From assembly GCA_963677915.2 (NCBI GenBank), contig CAXXGE010000039.1, forward strand, positions 1-64,000: 64,000 nt of DNA, written 5' to 3'. Each line of letters opens with the position of its first letter. Position 1 is the first letter of the stretch. Positions 53,258 through 61,400 of this stretch are shown piece after piece. The notes below the pieces were generated by a model. It searched no databases and had not been told where the DNA came from. It worked only from the letters and a program-made list of their open reading frames with translations. The stretch is from G963677915 sp963677915 (lineage in GTDB: Bacteria > Bacillota > Clostridia > Lachnospirales > Vallitaleaceae). The position numbers and the translations under genes are program-made.

Positions 53258-53356
53258 TTTGAAATACATGATGTATAAATTGTCATAAAGCAGGCTTTCC
53301 CTTAGCATTTCATAGCCGTTATCTTGAAATCCACGGATCCCTTCGGAGCCGTAGTT
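53246..53356 (-). pseudogene. Possible 36-codon remnant behind leuD
   Basis: Directly after the LeuD stop the minus strand reads on as YGSEGIRGFQDNGYEMLRE and ends KSAL before a TAA at 53248-53246, overlapping the end of the SulP gene. It looks protein-like but has no start. Origin unknown; it could equally be chance. Confidence 0.25.
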
Positions 53357-53881
53357 TTAGTAATTGTTATCCGCGTAGCCGACCCAGCCGCCTTCTTTGA
53401 CCAGCGTCTTGTCGAAGCCGCCTACAGCGAAGTCGATCTCTTCCGACTTGCCGTCAGCCGACACGATAATCTTGTCTGCGTCCACGTCGATGGAAAGGGA
53501 TGTTTCTTTACCTGCATAGTTGGCAAACAGATAGTCGATCTTCTCTTTAGGAAGTTCAATCGCGAACATACCACAGTTGTACATGTTCTGTCTGAATATC
53601 CTAGCGAAGTTCTCAGCGATGACAACGTTGATGCCGTTCACTTCAAGAGCCCAGGGCGCATGCTCCCTGGAGGAGCCGCAGCCGAAATTCTCCCTTGTGA
53701 TGACAGCAGCTTTGCCTTCGATATCCTCTTTGTTGTTGAATCCAGGCAGGCTGAGATCTTCCAGAAGGTATGGCTTGAGTGCTTCTTTCGTAATCTCAGT
53801 CAGGTACTTTGCAGGTATGATTTCATCCGTATTGATATCGTTTCTGTCCAAAAACAGAACTTTTCCATTAAAACTTTTCAT
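53357..53881 (-). CDS. leuD: Aconitase-family hydro-lyase small subunit (LeuD-like)
   Basis: 174 residues of the swivel domain: DINTDEIIPAKYLTE near 15, the substrate-binding NFGCGSSREHAPWALEV near 66 and IFRQNMYNCGMFAIEL near 94. Pairs with the large subunit encoded 16 bp upstream. Usually 3-isopropylmalate dehydratase of leucine synthesis, but the absence of leuA and leuB here leaves homoaconitase-type, 2,3-dimethylmalate dehydratase or maleate hydratase roles possible. Confidence 0.85.
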   Translation of the reverse strand: MKSFNGKVLFLDRNDINTDEIIPAKYLTEITKEALKPYLLEDLSLPGFNNKEDIEGKAAVITRENFGCGSSREHAPWALEVNGINVVIAENFARIFRQNMYNCGMFAIELPKEKIDYLFANYAGKETSLSIDVDADKIIVSADGKSEEIDFAVGGFDKTLVKEGGWVGYADNNY

Positions 53882-53897
53882 CTTAAACCTCCAGTGC

Positions 53898-55184
53898 TTA
53901 CGCCTTGTAAATCGGTGAGTTGGTGATCTTGCCTGTGATAGCCGTGGCCGCAGCGGACGCCGGGCTCATCAGATGCACCATGCCACCTTTACCCATTCTG
54001 CCGTTGAAGTTCCTGTTTGTCGTCGACGCACAAACTTCGCCTTCAGCCAGTACACCATTGCTCATACCCAAGCATGCGCCGCAAGTTGGATTTGTTACGC
54101 AGAAACCAGCTTCCTGGAAGATATCGATGATGCCTTCCTTCAAAGCCTGTGTGTAGATATCCGGTGTTGCAGGACTTACAATACCACGCACATTGTCACT
54201 GATTTTCTTGCCTTTAAGCACTTCTGCAGCAATCCTAAGGTCCTCGATACGCCCATTCGTGCAGCTTCCGATGTAAATCTGGTCGACAGGTGTGCCTTCA
54301 AGCTCTTCAATCGTCTTCACCTGGTCGGGCTTGTAGCCGAATGTAGCCACTGGCTCAAGGTCTGAAACGTCGATTGTCAGCACCTTCTCATATTCTGCAC
54401 CTTCATCAGACACCCATTTGGAATAATCATCGAGAGCAGCTTCCTTGGACTCGAAATCATCCTTAATGAAATCCCACAGGTATTCTACCGTCGTCATGTC
54501 AGGGTAGCAAACACCGCTTGTACCACCCGCTTCAATAGCCATGTTGCACAGTGTCATTCTGGCTTCCATAGACATAGCGTCTACAACAGGCCCGGTAAAC
54601 TCGATGACCATGTTGGTCGCGCCGTTGACAGTCAGCTGCTGGATGACATGCAGGATAACGTCTTTTGCATAAACACCTTGCTTCATCGCGCCGTTCAACT
54701 CGACCTTTATTGTTTTAGGGAAATGGAACGCGCATACACCCTTGAGAATACCAACTTCAAGGTCCGTCGTACCAACACCTGCTGCAAAGGCACCGAATGC
54801 GCCGTGCGTGCATGTATGTGAATCACCCATGATAATCGTGAAACCGGGCCTTACGAAACCTTTTTCAGGGAAGATGGCATGGCAGACACCATTTCTGCCG
54901 ATATCGAAAAAGTCCTTGATGCCCTGCCTTCTCGCCCACTCACGCATGATCTTGCCCTGCTCGGCTGTCTTGGAATCCTTGGCAGGTGTCACATGGTCGA
55001 TAACCGCCTTGATCTTGGTTGGGTCGAACACCCTGTCCATACCTCTCGCCATCAGGTCCGTAATTGCGATAGGTGTTGTAATCTCATGACAGAACACCCT
55101 GTCAAGCTTCAGTACATGCGTATCCGGAAAGGGCATGTCGACTCTGTGTGCATCAAATATCTTTTCAGCTAAAGTTTTTCCCAT
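53898..55184 (-). CDS. leuC: Aconitase-family hydro-lyase large subunit (LeuC-like)
   Basis: 428 residues carrying the 4Fe-4S site: Cys in YIGSCTNGRIEDL near 300 and CxxC in TNPTCGACLGM near 359. Other blocks: GDSHTCTHGAFGAFAAGVGT near 122 and AMSMEARMTLCNMAIEAGG near 205. The ATG at 55184 has AAGGAG upstream. Length fits the short archaeal/clostridial type of isopropylmalate dehydratase. A TGTAAAG box at its -10 region resembles the half-site of the neighbouring Xre operators. Confidence 0.88.
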   Translation of the reverse strand: MGKTLAEKIFDAHRVDMPFPDTHVLKLDRVFCHEITTPIAITDLMARGMDRVFDPTKIKAVIDHVTPAKDSKTAEQGKIMREWARRQGIKDFFDIGRNGVCHAIFPEKGFVRPGFTIIMGDSHTCTHGAFGAFAAGVGTTDLEVGILKGVCAFHFPKTIKVELNGAMKQGVYAKDVILHVIQQLTVNGATNMVIEFTGPVVDAMSMEARMTLCNMAIEAGGTSGVCYPDMTTVEYLWDFIKDDFESKEAALDDYSKWVSDEGAEYEKVLTIDVSDLEPVATFGYKPDQVKTIEELEGTPVDQIYIGSCTNGRIEDLRIAAEVLKGKKISDNVRGIVSPATPDIYTQALKEGIIDIFQEAGFCVTNPTCGACLGMSNGVLAEGEVCASTTNRNFNGRMGKGGMVHLMSPASAAATAITGKITNSPIYKA

Positions 55185-55299
55185 TTTAATCTCCTTGTTC
55201 TTCACTGTTTATTACATGATTTGTCCGTATCCGGACGCTTTACATTATACAAGTTTACGGCAGAATACTAAAGACCTTTTCGAAATTTTTTCATCAATA

Positions 55300-55360
55300 T
55301 GTAAAGTTTCCTTGACACCCATCCTCTCAGGGTGTACGATTATGTAAAGGAACCTTTACA
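55300..55360 (+). promoter_or_regulatory. Promoter with two operators for the Xre regulator
   Basis: TTGACA (55312-55317), 17-bp spacer, TACGAT (55335-55340). One perfect palindrome TGTAAAGG-AA-CCTTTACA (55343-55360) follows the -10 box; a second copy with one weak arm, TGTAAAGT-TT-CCTTGACA (55300-55317), covers the -35 box. Binding to both would block the promoter, so autorepression by the small regulator is likely. Confidence 0.8.
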
Positions 55361-55372
55361 CAAGGAGGGTCT

Positions 55373-55570
55373 ATGAAAAACAATCTGGAAGCAATGCGCA
55401 CAAAAATGAACTGGTCCCAGAAAGAACTGGGCGAACGTCTGAAGGTTTCTAGGCAGACTGTCATATCCATCGAAAAAGGCAAGTACAATCCTTCTTTGGA
55501 ACTCGCTTTTAAGATTGCAGCATTGTTTGAAGTCAAAATTGAAGATATATTTATTTACAAGGAGGAGTAG
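55373..55570 (+). CDS. Small Xre-family transcriptional regulator
   Basis: 65 residues, little more than one HTH_3 domain: MRTKMNWSQKELGERLKVSR then TVISIEKGKYNPSLELAFKI, ending IEDIFIYKEE, the form found in the YgzD/YozG-type stand-alone regulators. CAAGGAGG lies ten bases before the ATG. It is followed after 3 bp by a small membrane protein, a common pairing in Firmicutes, and has two palindromic operators at its promoter. Confidence 0.9.
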   Translation: MKNNLEAMRTKMNWSQKELGERLKVSRQTVISIEKGKYNPSLELAFKIAALFEVKIEDIFIYKEE

Positions 55571-55573
55571 CCC

Positions 55574-55957
55574 ATGAATTTTAAACGAAAAATACTGCTG
55601 TCAGTTGTAATTTTATTTGTTATGCTAACAATTCTGTATATTGCCGACCTCCCAATCAAGCTGATTTGGATGATGGTAGCGGTTTATGCGGCATCAATGC
55701 TTCTGCTTGTGCTCATGGTCCGCTACAAGAACCGCAAGGCACCTTATCGTGATGATGAAAGAGCCATCTCTGTAGCCTATAAGGCCGACAGTATCACACT
55801 CAGAATTATGCTTGTGTTATTTGTCCTGGCTTCTTTCGTTATGATGGCTTTTAATATTACAATAAACGTACCACTTAAACATCTGTTGCTCTACTTCTTC
55901 TACTTTGGACTGCTTCTGAAGTTCATCCTTTATAAAGTTATCAGCAGAATATCATAG
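55574..55957 (+). CDS. Small integral membrane protein of the Xre pair
   Basis: 127 residues with four hydrophobic segments (about 6-24, 28-50, 76-96 and 102-120) and a conserved-looking basic/acidic loop RYKNRKAPYRDDERAISVAYKA between the second and third. Function unknown. Operon position suggests that it is the target or partner of the regulator. AAGGAGGAGT precedes the ATG. Confidence 0.8.
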   Translation: MNFKRKILLSVVILFVMLTILYIADLPIKLIWMMVAVYAASMLLLVLMVRYKNRKAPYRDDERAISVAYKADSITLRIMLVLFVLASFVMMAFNITINVPLKHLLLYFFYFGLLLKFILYKVISRIS

Positions 55958-55972
55958 CTTCCCACCAAAAAA

Positions 55973-56004
55973 GCGTCTGGCGTTAATACCAGGCGCTCTT
56001 TTTC
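55973..56004 (+). terminator. Terminator of the Xre operon
   Basis: GCGTCTGG and CCAGGCGC with an 8-base loop, then CTTTTT on the plus strand. Confidence 0.8.
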
Positions 56005-56025
56005 AGTCTATTGAATATCCAAATC

Positions 56026-56250
56026 TTATTTATAGCCGGTTACAGAATACCTTTCCCTGAACTCCATGTTGATCTGGGATATCTCCTTTTCGCCATCGAT
56101 ATAGGGTTGGTACATATCATAAGGATCACCGGCTCCGAAAATGCCGCAACCGGAGCACTGTTCACATCCGCCGCTTCCGCATCCCAGTGCCTGATTGATG
56201 ATTTCAATCCTCTCTTCGCGTGTCGTATTCTTAATTGAAAATCTATCCAT
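56026..56250 (-). CDS. Small Cys-rich protein
   Basis: 74 residues with four Cys in a CX4CX2CX2C pattern (24, 29, 32, 35: GCGSGGCEQCSGC), then a Tyr/Asp-rich region DPYDMYQPYIDGEKEI. Could bind zinc or a small Fe-S cluster; not a family I can name. AGGAGG lies eight bases before the ATG, and a near-consensus promoter stands upstream, so the gene is likely real. Confidence 0.75.
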   Translation of the reverse strand: MDRFSIKNTTREERIEIINQALGCGSGGCEQCSGCGIFGAGDPYDMYQPYIDGEKEISQINMEFRERYSVTGYK

Positions 56251-56291
56251 ATCAAAACCTCCTAACGTTAACGATACCGGTTCTCAGTTAT

Positions 56292-56320
56292 ATTATACAT
56301 CCAACATCGCTATTTCTCAA
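56292..56320 (-). promoter_or_regulatory. Promoter of the Cys-rich protein
   Basis: TTGAGA (56320-56315), 17-bp spacer, TATAAT (56297-56292) on the minus strand; the -35 box lies inside the end of the upstream GTPase gene. Confidence 0.75.
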
Positions 56321-58883
56321 GGTACTCCTCCCTCATTATCCGGTAGACATCATCCATCTCGGCCTTGAAGCCTTCAGCCGACAGCCTTTTTGCGCCTTTT
56401 CCCATGATGATGATCTGCTCTACGGCATCCGATGTCGCTACCGTCACATCATACCGGGGACTGATTTCGTTCGTCAGCTTCTCGATATACTGGTCTGCCG
56501 TCTCAGCTTCCTTGGTATAGACGACATTGATGTTGTGGTATTTCGTTACCGATCCTGGATTCCCTTTCACCTTGTATGCGTCAAATACCAGGATGACCGT
56601 CTCGGCTCTCAGCGCTTGATAGTTGCACATCATATCCATCAGCTTCATCCTCGCCGCCTCAAGACTCTCCCGTGCCAACTCCTTCAGGTTATCCCAGGCG
56701 AAAATGATATTGTAACCATCAACAAGAAGGTACTTGTCCCTCTTGACAAAATTTTGATTCCGCATGCGTGCCACGGGGTCAGACCTTTTGGCACTGCTGT
56801 GTCCTGACTGAAGCGACTCCCTTTTGGATGGTCCGTAGGTCTTTAGGAAAATCGCTTCCAGCTCTTCATCCGAAGTCACAGAGGAACCAGCATAACTTCT
56901 CAAATTTTCCTGCGACACGCTAGTAGACTCATCTTCCCCCATATTCAGTTTCAGTCCGCTGTCCACATGCTTGTAGTCTTCCACCTCGTCCCAGGGCACA
57001 TTGAACCCGGCACCGTGGCTACAAAAGACTGATCCGCTGGGATTCGATGCATCTTTCTCAGGATCGTAAGCCTTATCGGCGATGACATCCTCTGCATTAT
57101 GACACGGTTCATAGCCCCCTGGGCTCAGGGCAAGTCTGCCGGTTCCCTTTGTATAACCAGCCACCTCCAGTGAATAGTGCATCATCGTCGAAACAGGTGC
57201 TGTACCTGTCAGTATGGCATTTTCTTCGTCAATTGACGGTTCATCGTGTCGCCCATACATCCGCTGCACATCGGACATCGCTTTTCCCAGGAATTCCTTA
57301 GGCAACTCGAGCCTGAATATATAGACAGGTTCAAGCAGGATGCTTTCCGCCTTCATCAAACCCTGCCTTACTGCTCTGAAAGTAGCCTGCCTAAAGTCGC
57401 CGCCTTCAGTATGCTTCTCGTGGGCTCGTCCTGCGACAACAGTGATTTTCATATCGGTGATTTCCGAACCTGTCAGTACGCCATTAAATGGTTTCTCTGC
57501 CAGATGTGTCAGAATCAGACGCTGCCAGCTGCCTCCCAGCACATCCTCACTGCAGGCGGTAGCCAGCTGAATGCCGCTCCCCGACTCAGCCGGTTCCATC
57601 AGCAGATGAACTTCCGCATAATGCTTCAGCGGTTCGAAATGGCCGATACCGAGGGTAGGCTTTTTGATTGTTTCCTTATAAACAAGGTTTCCGGAGCCGA
57701 AAGTCACTTCTATACCGAAACGGTCAAGAATCAGACTTTTCAATATCTCGATCTCGATTTCTCCCATGACTTTTGCATGGATTTCCTCCAGTGTCTCATT
57801 CCATACGATATTCAGATGGGGCTCTTCTTCTTCCAGTACTTTCAGATTCTGCAGCATACCATGGACGTTGCAGCTTTCGGGCAGTTCGATTCTGTAACTG
57901 AGTACCGGTTCAAGCTCTGGTTGCACGGATCCGCTTTCGAATCCCAGGCCGTCCCCTGCATGGGTTGTGCTTAAACCTGTCAAGGCGCAGATACTGCCCG
58001 CGCTTGCCTCTTGCACACTATCGTACTGCTTGCCTGAGTAGATCCGTATCTGATCCACCTTTTCACGGCCTTCTTCATCGATGGCGTCCTTGACTTTCAA
58101 ACTGCCTCCGGTGATTTTCACGTGAGTCAGCCTGTTTCCCTGGTCGTCCCTGCTTATTTTGAAAACTCTGGCACCAAATACATCTGCGTACTCGGCAGGT
58201 CTCGTATATATTTCCATACCATCAAGCAAGTCCTGGACACCAGAATTCTTCAAGGCTGATCCGAAGTAGGCAGGAAAAATCCGGTATTTGGCTATGGCTC
58301 GGGCGATATCATCCTTTTTGAGTTCTCCCGTTTCAAGAAAACTCTCTAGAAGATGTTCGTCACATACGGCAAGGTTTTCGTTCCAATGGCCGTCTCTCGA
58401 TTCTGTTTCTCCAAAGTCGATGCACCCTTCACCCAAACGACTTCTCAGTTCTTTCAAAAGTTTCTCCCTATCCGCACCCACCTGGTCCATCTTATTGACA
58501 AAGATGAAGGTCGGCACCCCGTAGCGTTTCAGCAGCTTCCAGATAGTCTGGGTATGACCTTGTATGCCGTCAGCCCCGCTGATGACAAGAATGGCATAGT
58601 CAAGCACCTGCAGCGTCCGCTCCATTTCAGAGGAAAAATCCACATGGCCCGGGGTGTCAAGCAGCGTTGCCTCCATATCTCCCAGCTGAAACACCGCCTG
58701 TTTGGAGAAGATGGTAATGCCCCGTGTCTTCTCAAGTTCAAAGGTATCCAAAAAGGCATCCTTGTGGTCGACCCTGCCCATTTTCCTGATACTGCCCGTC
58801 AGGTAGAGCATCGTTTCCGATAAAGTTGTTTTGCCGGCATCCACATGTGCCAGGATACCTACCGTCAATTTATTTGATAACAT
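56310..58883 (-). CDS. TetM/EF-G-like GTPase fused to a C-terminal NYN (YacP-like) domain
   Basis: 857 residues. Residues 1-650 form a ribosomal-protection/EF-G-type translational GTPase: AHVDAGKTT near 12, RGITIFSK near 55, DTPGHVDFSSEMERTLQVLD near 76 and VNKMDQVGAD near 130, then domains II-V. A linker near 680-695 precedes a NYN/YacP domain starting YLLVDGYNIIFAWDNL and containing VILVFDAYKVKG and VATSDAVEQ, typical of Rae1-like ribosome-associated endonucleases. The linker itself is encoded by a family-2 palindrome. GTPase plus ribonuclease in one chain suggests rescue or cleavage on stalled ribosomes; drug resistance is not implied. ATG 58883 has only a weak ribosome site; a TTG five codons earlier is possible. 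Confidence 0.88.
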   Translation of the reverse strand: MLSNKLTVGILAHVDAGKTTLSETMLYLTGSIRKMGRVDHKDAFLDTFELEKTRGITIFSKQAVFQLGDMEATLLDTPGHVDFSSEMERTLQVLDYAILVISGADGIQGHTQTIWKLLKRYGVPTFIFVNKMDQVGADREKLLKELRSRLGEGCIDFGETESRDGHWNENLAVCDEHLLESFLETGELKKDDIARAIAKYRIFPAYFGSALKNSGVQDLLDGMEIYTRPAEYADVFGARVFKISRDDQGNRLTHVKITGGSLKVKDAIDEEGREKVDQIRIYSGKQYDSVQEASAGSICALTGLSTTHAGDGLGFESGSVQPELEPVLSYRIELPESCNVHGMLQNLKVLEEEEPHLNIVWNETLEEIHAKVMGEIEIEILKSLILDRFGIEVTFGSGNLVYKETIKKPTLGIGHFEPLKHYAEVHLLMEPAESGSGIQLATACSEDVLGGSWQRLILTHLAEKPFNGVLTGSEITDMKITVVAGRAHEKHTEGGDFRQATFRAVRQGLMKAESILLEPVYIFRLELPKEFLGKAMSDVQRMYGRHDEPSIDEENAILTGTAPVSTMMHYSLEVAGYTKGTGRLALSPGGYEPCHNAEDVIADKAYDPEKDASNPSGSVFCSHGAGFNVPWDEVEDYKHVDSGLKLNMGEDESTSVSQENLRSYAGSSVTSDEELEAIFLKTYGPSKRESLQSGHSSAKRSDPVARMRNQNFVKRDKYLLVDGYNIIFAWDNLKELARESLEAARMKLMDMMCNYQALRAETVILVFDAYKVKGNPGSVTKYHNINVVYTKEAETADQYIEKLTNEISPRYDVTVATSDAVEQIIIMGKGAKRLSAEGFKAEMDDVYRIMREEYLEK
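56768..56794. repeat. Family-2 palindrome in frame inside the GTPase-NYN linker
   Basis: 27 bp, read through in frame as AKRSDPVA in the flexible joint between the two domains. Nine codons long, so it leaves the frame open. Confidence 0.85.
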
Positions 58884-58932
58884 TTTTATTATTTCCAATC
58901 CATCGTATTTCGACTATATTCTACCATAAAAA

Positions 58933-59056
58933 TGCCAGGGGGTCAGACCTTTTGGCACCGGTGCTGAAAAAAAGGAAGGCCGCAGAGCTTGATCTTACTG
59001 CTCTCCAGCCTTCCTTATTATTTTCTAGCGTGCCAAAAGGTCTGACCCCCTGGCAC
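58933..59056. repeat. Two inverted family-2 palindromes flanking the ablB terminator
   Basis: Copies at 58933-58958 and 59030-59056 face each other across about 70 bp. The second begins at the very stop codon of ablB. Confidence 0.88.
58966..59017 (-). terminator. Terminator of ablAB
   Basis: Outer stem AAGGAAGGC/GCCTTCCTT, inner stem GAGC/GCTC, then seven T residues on the minus strand. Confidence 0.85.
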
Positions 59057-59892
59057 TATATGACTTTTTTATGCCAGACATTCATGCTTTCAATCTGACC
59101 GCCTATCTGGGTATTGTTAGTCAACCGACCGCCATAACGGTAGCCCATCTTTGAGAAAGTAGCATTCATACCAAAGGAAGCAGCCCTGGCAATTGTATAA
59201 AAAGTCGTGTAGCCCATGCTTTTCATCTCTTTCTCCATTTTAATTAGCAGTACTTGTGCAAATGCATTTCCACGGTATTTCGGCAAGACGGCGAAGTCTG
59301 TCATTTCGCAGCTTTTGTTCTCCTGATCAGTCTCGCAAGACGCAATTGCCGCAAGCTTCCCTTCAACTGCAATACCAAAGTAAATGATATGCCCATCCAT
59401 CGTTTTCCTGATATAATTGGGATCAAAGACAGGAAAAGGATAACTAACAAAAACCTTGTCAAAGACATCCGCCATTTCCTCTGCATCATCACAATTCAGT
59501 TCCCTTATGTCCATATCCTTCTGAATGTTCGTTAGCATATATTGGTCTTTTGTACTTTCGGCCTTTTCCAAGACAGCTTCAAGCTGATTGCAATCTGTAA
59601 TACGAGCACGCTCCGGGTTCAAGTAGTGTCCCATAAATAAGCATGTATTGTCATCCATAAAATAGCCAGGAATTGCCGCTTCTTTAATAAATCCCTTCTT
59701 TCTAAGAAGGTTTTCCTGAGTTTCAGGAACCTTGGCTATTATTTTTCCATACCCTCTGTCAACAGCCAGACGCTGCAGCTGATCAATCAGTTCTACTCCT
59801 GCATCCTTACCCAATTTCATCAGGTATATCCTATTGCTGGCTTTGCCATGCTGTATTTCGCTGTTTCCAATAAGTTCTATTTTGTCTTTCAC
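59056..59892 (-). CDS. ablB: Beta-lysine N6-acetyltransferase
   Basis: Acetylates beta-lysine to N-epsilon-acetyl-beta-lysine, a compatible solute of salt-stressed methanogens and some Clostridia. 278 residues; the C-terminal half is a GNAT domain with [20 protein letters not shown] near 195 for acetyl-CoA binding, and the tail [18 protein letters not shown] is characteristic of AblB. Overlaps ablA by 4 bp (ATGA). The stop codon coincides with the first bases of a family-2 repeat. Confidence 0.93.
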   Translation of the reverse strand: MKDKIELIGNSEIQHGKASNRIYLMKLGKDAGVELIDQLQRLAVDRGYGKIIAKVPETQENLLRKKGFIKEAAIPGYFMDDNTCLFMGHYLNPERARITDCNQLEAVLEKAESTKDQYMLTNIQKDMDIRELNCDDAEEMADVFDKVFVSYPFPVFDPNYIRKTMDGHIIYFGIAVEGKLAAIASCETDQENKSCEMTDFAVLPKYRGNAFAQVLLIKMEKEMKSMGYTTFYTIARAASFGMNATFSKMGYRYGGRLTNNTQIGGQIESMNVWHKKVI

Positions 59893-61142
59893 GATACATC
59901 TTCCTTGCTATTTCTTATATTTCTTTCCAAATTGTCTGGTGTCAAAGTTATTTCATCATGGTCGCTTAGCAGTTTTGAAATGCCAATGGCATCCGCAGAC
60001 TGTTCATATGCCGTACTATCCTCAGCATTTGTTGACATGGTGTAGGTTGTGATGACCCCTTCATAGTTTCTAAGTATCACTTTGTTGGACGACCAGGATA
60101 CCAGGTAGTTTGGCATGACAGGAATTTTCCCACCGCCTCCAGGAGCATCGATGACATAGGTCGGAATAGCGAAACCACTCGTGTGCCCCCGAAGGCTTTC
60201 CATTATCTCTATACCTGTGCCGACATTCGTTCTGAAATGGTCAAGGCCTTCAGATAGATCACACTGATATAGGTAGTAAGGTCTGATTCTGTTTTTGACC
60301 AGCACATGTACCAGCTCTTTCATAATGTCCGGCGAATCATTGATGCCTTTAAGAAGCACCGATTGATTACCCATAGGGATGCCAGCCTTCACAAGTTTTC
60401 TTACTGCCTTTTTCGCATCCCCCGTCATTTCCTTCGGATGGTTGAAATGGGTGTTGATCCAGATATTGTCGTATTTCTCCAAAACCGCCAGAAGGGAATC
60501 CGTTATTCTTTGCGGCAGTACAACGGGTGTCCTTGTGCCAATCCGTATCACTTCCACATGAGGGATGGCATACAATTGTTCAAGTATCCAATCCAAATAA
60601 CCATCAGAGAGCAAAAACGGGTCACCACCCGATAGAAGCACATCCCTCACTACGGGATTTCCCTTGATGTATGCAATGCCTTCTTCTATCTGTTTCCGTG
60701 AAGGAATCGAGTCCTGGTCGCCAACTTTTCTTTTTCTGGTGCAGTGTCTGCAATACATGGCGCAAACATTGCTCGTGTGGAAAAGAACCCTGTCCGGATA
60801 ACGATGGGTAATACCTGGTACCGGACTGTCTTTGTCTTCGTGCAATGGGTCTGCCATGTCATGGTTTGAAACATGAAGCTCTTTGTGGCTTGGGAAACAC
60901 TGCATGAAAACAGGATCCTGTTCATACTTCTCCTTATCGACAAGGGACAGATAATACGGCGTTACTGCCAAAGGAAATGTGTCTACTGTCTTTTGAATCT
61001 TTCTGCGCATGCCTTCATCAAAATGCACTCCTAATAGTTTTTCAACCTCTTCAATGTCACGAATTGTATTTCTTATCTGCCAATGCCAGTCCTGCCATTT
61101 TTCTTTTTGTTTTCCTGCTTGTTTTATCTTTGTCTGTATCAT
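59889..61142 (-). CDS. ablA: Lysine 2,3-aminomutase
   Basis: Radical-SAM, PLP-dependent enzyme turning L-lysine into beta-lysine. 417 residues: cluster motif [15 protein letters not shown] near 125 (CX3CX2C), [15 protein letters not shown] near 170, the PLP Lys in the C-terminal [17 protein letters not shown] block near 325. Here, paired with ablB, it serves osmoprotectant synthesis rather than lysine fermentation. AAGGAG precedes the ATG at 61142. A 220-base structured leader with its own terminator lies upstream, so expression is probably controlled by attenuation. Confidence 0.96.
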   Translation of the reverse strand: MIQTKIKQAGKQKEKWQDWHWQIRNTIRDIEEVEKLLGVHFDEGMRRKIQKTVDTFPLAVTPYYLSLVDKEKYEQDPVFMQCFPSHKELHVSNHDMADPLHEDKDSPVPGITHRYPDRVLFHTSNVCAMYCRHCTRKRKVGDQDSIPSRKQIEEGIAYIKGNPVVRDVLLSGGDPFLLSDGYLDWILEQLYAIPHVEVIRIGTRTPVVLPQRITDSLLAVLEKYDNIWINTHFNHPKEMTGDAKKAVRKLVKAGIPMGNQSVLLKGINDSPDIMKELVHVLVKNRIRPYYLYQCDLSEGLDHFRTNVGTGIEIMESLRGHTSGFAIPTYVIDAPGGGGKIPVMPNYLVSWSSNKVILRNYEGVITTYTMSTNAEDSTAYEQSADAIGISKLLSDHDEITLTPDNLERNIRNSKEDVS

Positions 61143-61165
61143 ATTGACTCCTTTCGAATTTACAC

Positions 61166-61210
61166 AATAAAAAGCACTCTAAGCCTGTATTTTACAGAGT
61201 TAGAGTGCTC
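61166..61210 (-). terminator. Attenuator in the ablA leader
   Basis: Stem AGCACTCTAA with GCTTAGAGTGCT, an inner CTGTA/TACAG pair and a TTTTTATT tail on the minus strand, 24 bases before the ablA start. It stands between promoter and gene, so it must be bypassed for expression. Confidence 0.88.
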
Positions 61211-61365
61211 ATTCCAACTGGCGTATGACCATTTGATCCTACGCAAGCCCCAGCTCATCATTAAGCGTTTTTCACTGACTGTTTCACCGTCACCGTCCAT
61301 CAGTGGACAGCCGAATACTCGAGACAATTAATTCACGAATACACACCCTTCGTTGGGCGCATATT
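61211..61365 (-). ncRNA. Structured 5' leader of ablAB, candidate riboswitch
   Basis: About 155 bases between the promoter and the attenuator. Visible elements on the minus strand: hairpin GTCCA-CTGA-TGGAC, then GACGGTGAAACAGTC, ACGCTTAATGATGAGCTGGG, and a GCGTA...TACGC stem with a GATC/GGTC extension. I could not match it confidently to a class: it is not FMN, lysine, SAM or T-box. An ion- or c-di-AMP-sensing class would suit osmoprotectant genes, and short stretches recall ydaO, but key ydaO blocks are missing. Confidence 0.65.
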
Positions 61366-61371
61366 GTTAAT

Positions 61372-61400
61372 AGTATAACAAAAATTGGCGTACTTGTCAA
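61372..61400 (-). promoter_or_regulatory. Promoter of ablAB
   Basis: TTGACA (61400-61395), 17-bp spacer, TATACT (61377-61372) on the minus strand: near-consensus. Gives a leader of about 220 bases. Confidence 0.88.

Noticed and set aside
56310..58883. Tetracycline resistance gene
   Set aside because: Only the general ribosomal-protection GTPase fold can be supported; fusion to a NYN domain and chromosomal setting speak against a simple resistance determinant.
61166..61370. Lysine riboswitch ahead of ablA
   Set aside because: The conserved lysine-aptamer blocks are not present, although the enzyme uses lysine.
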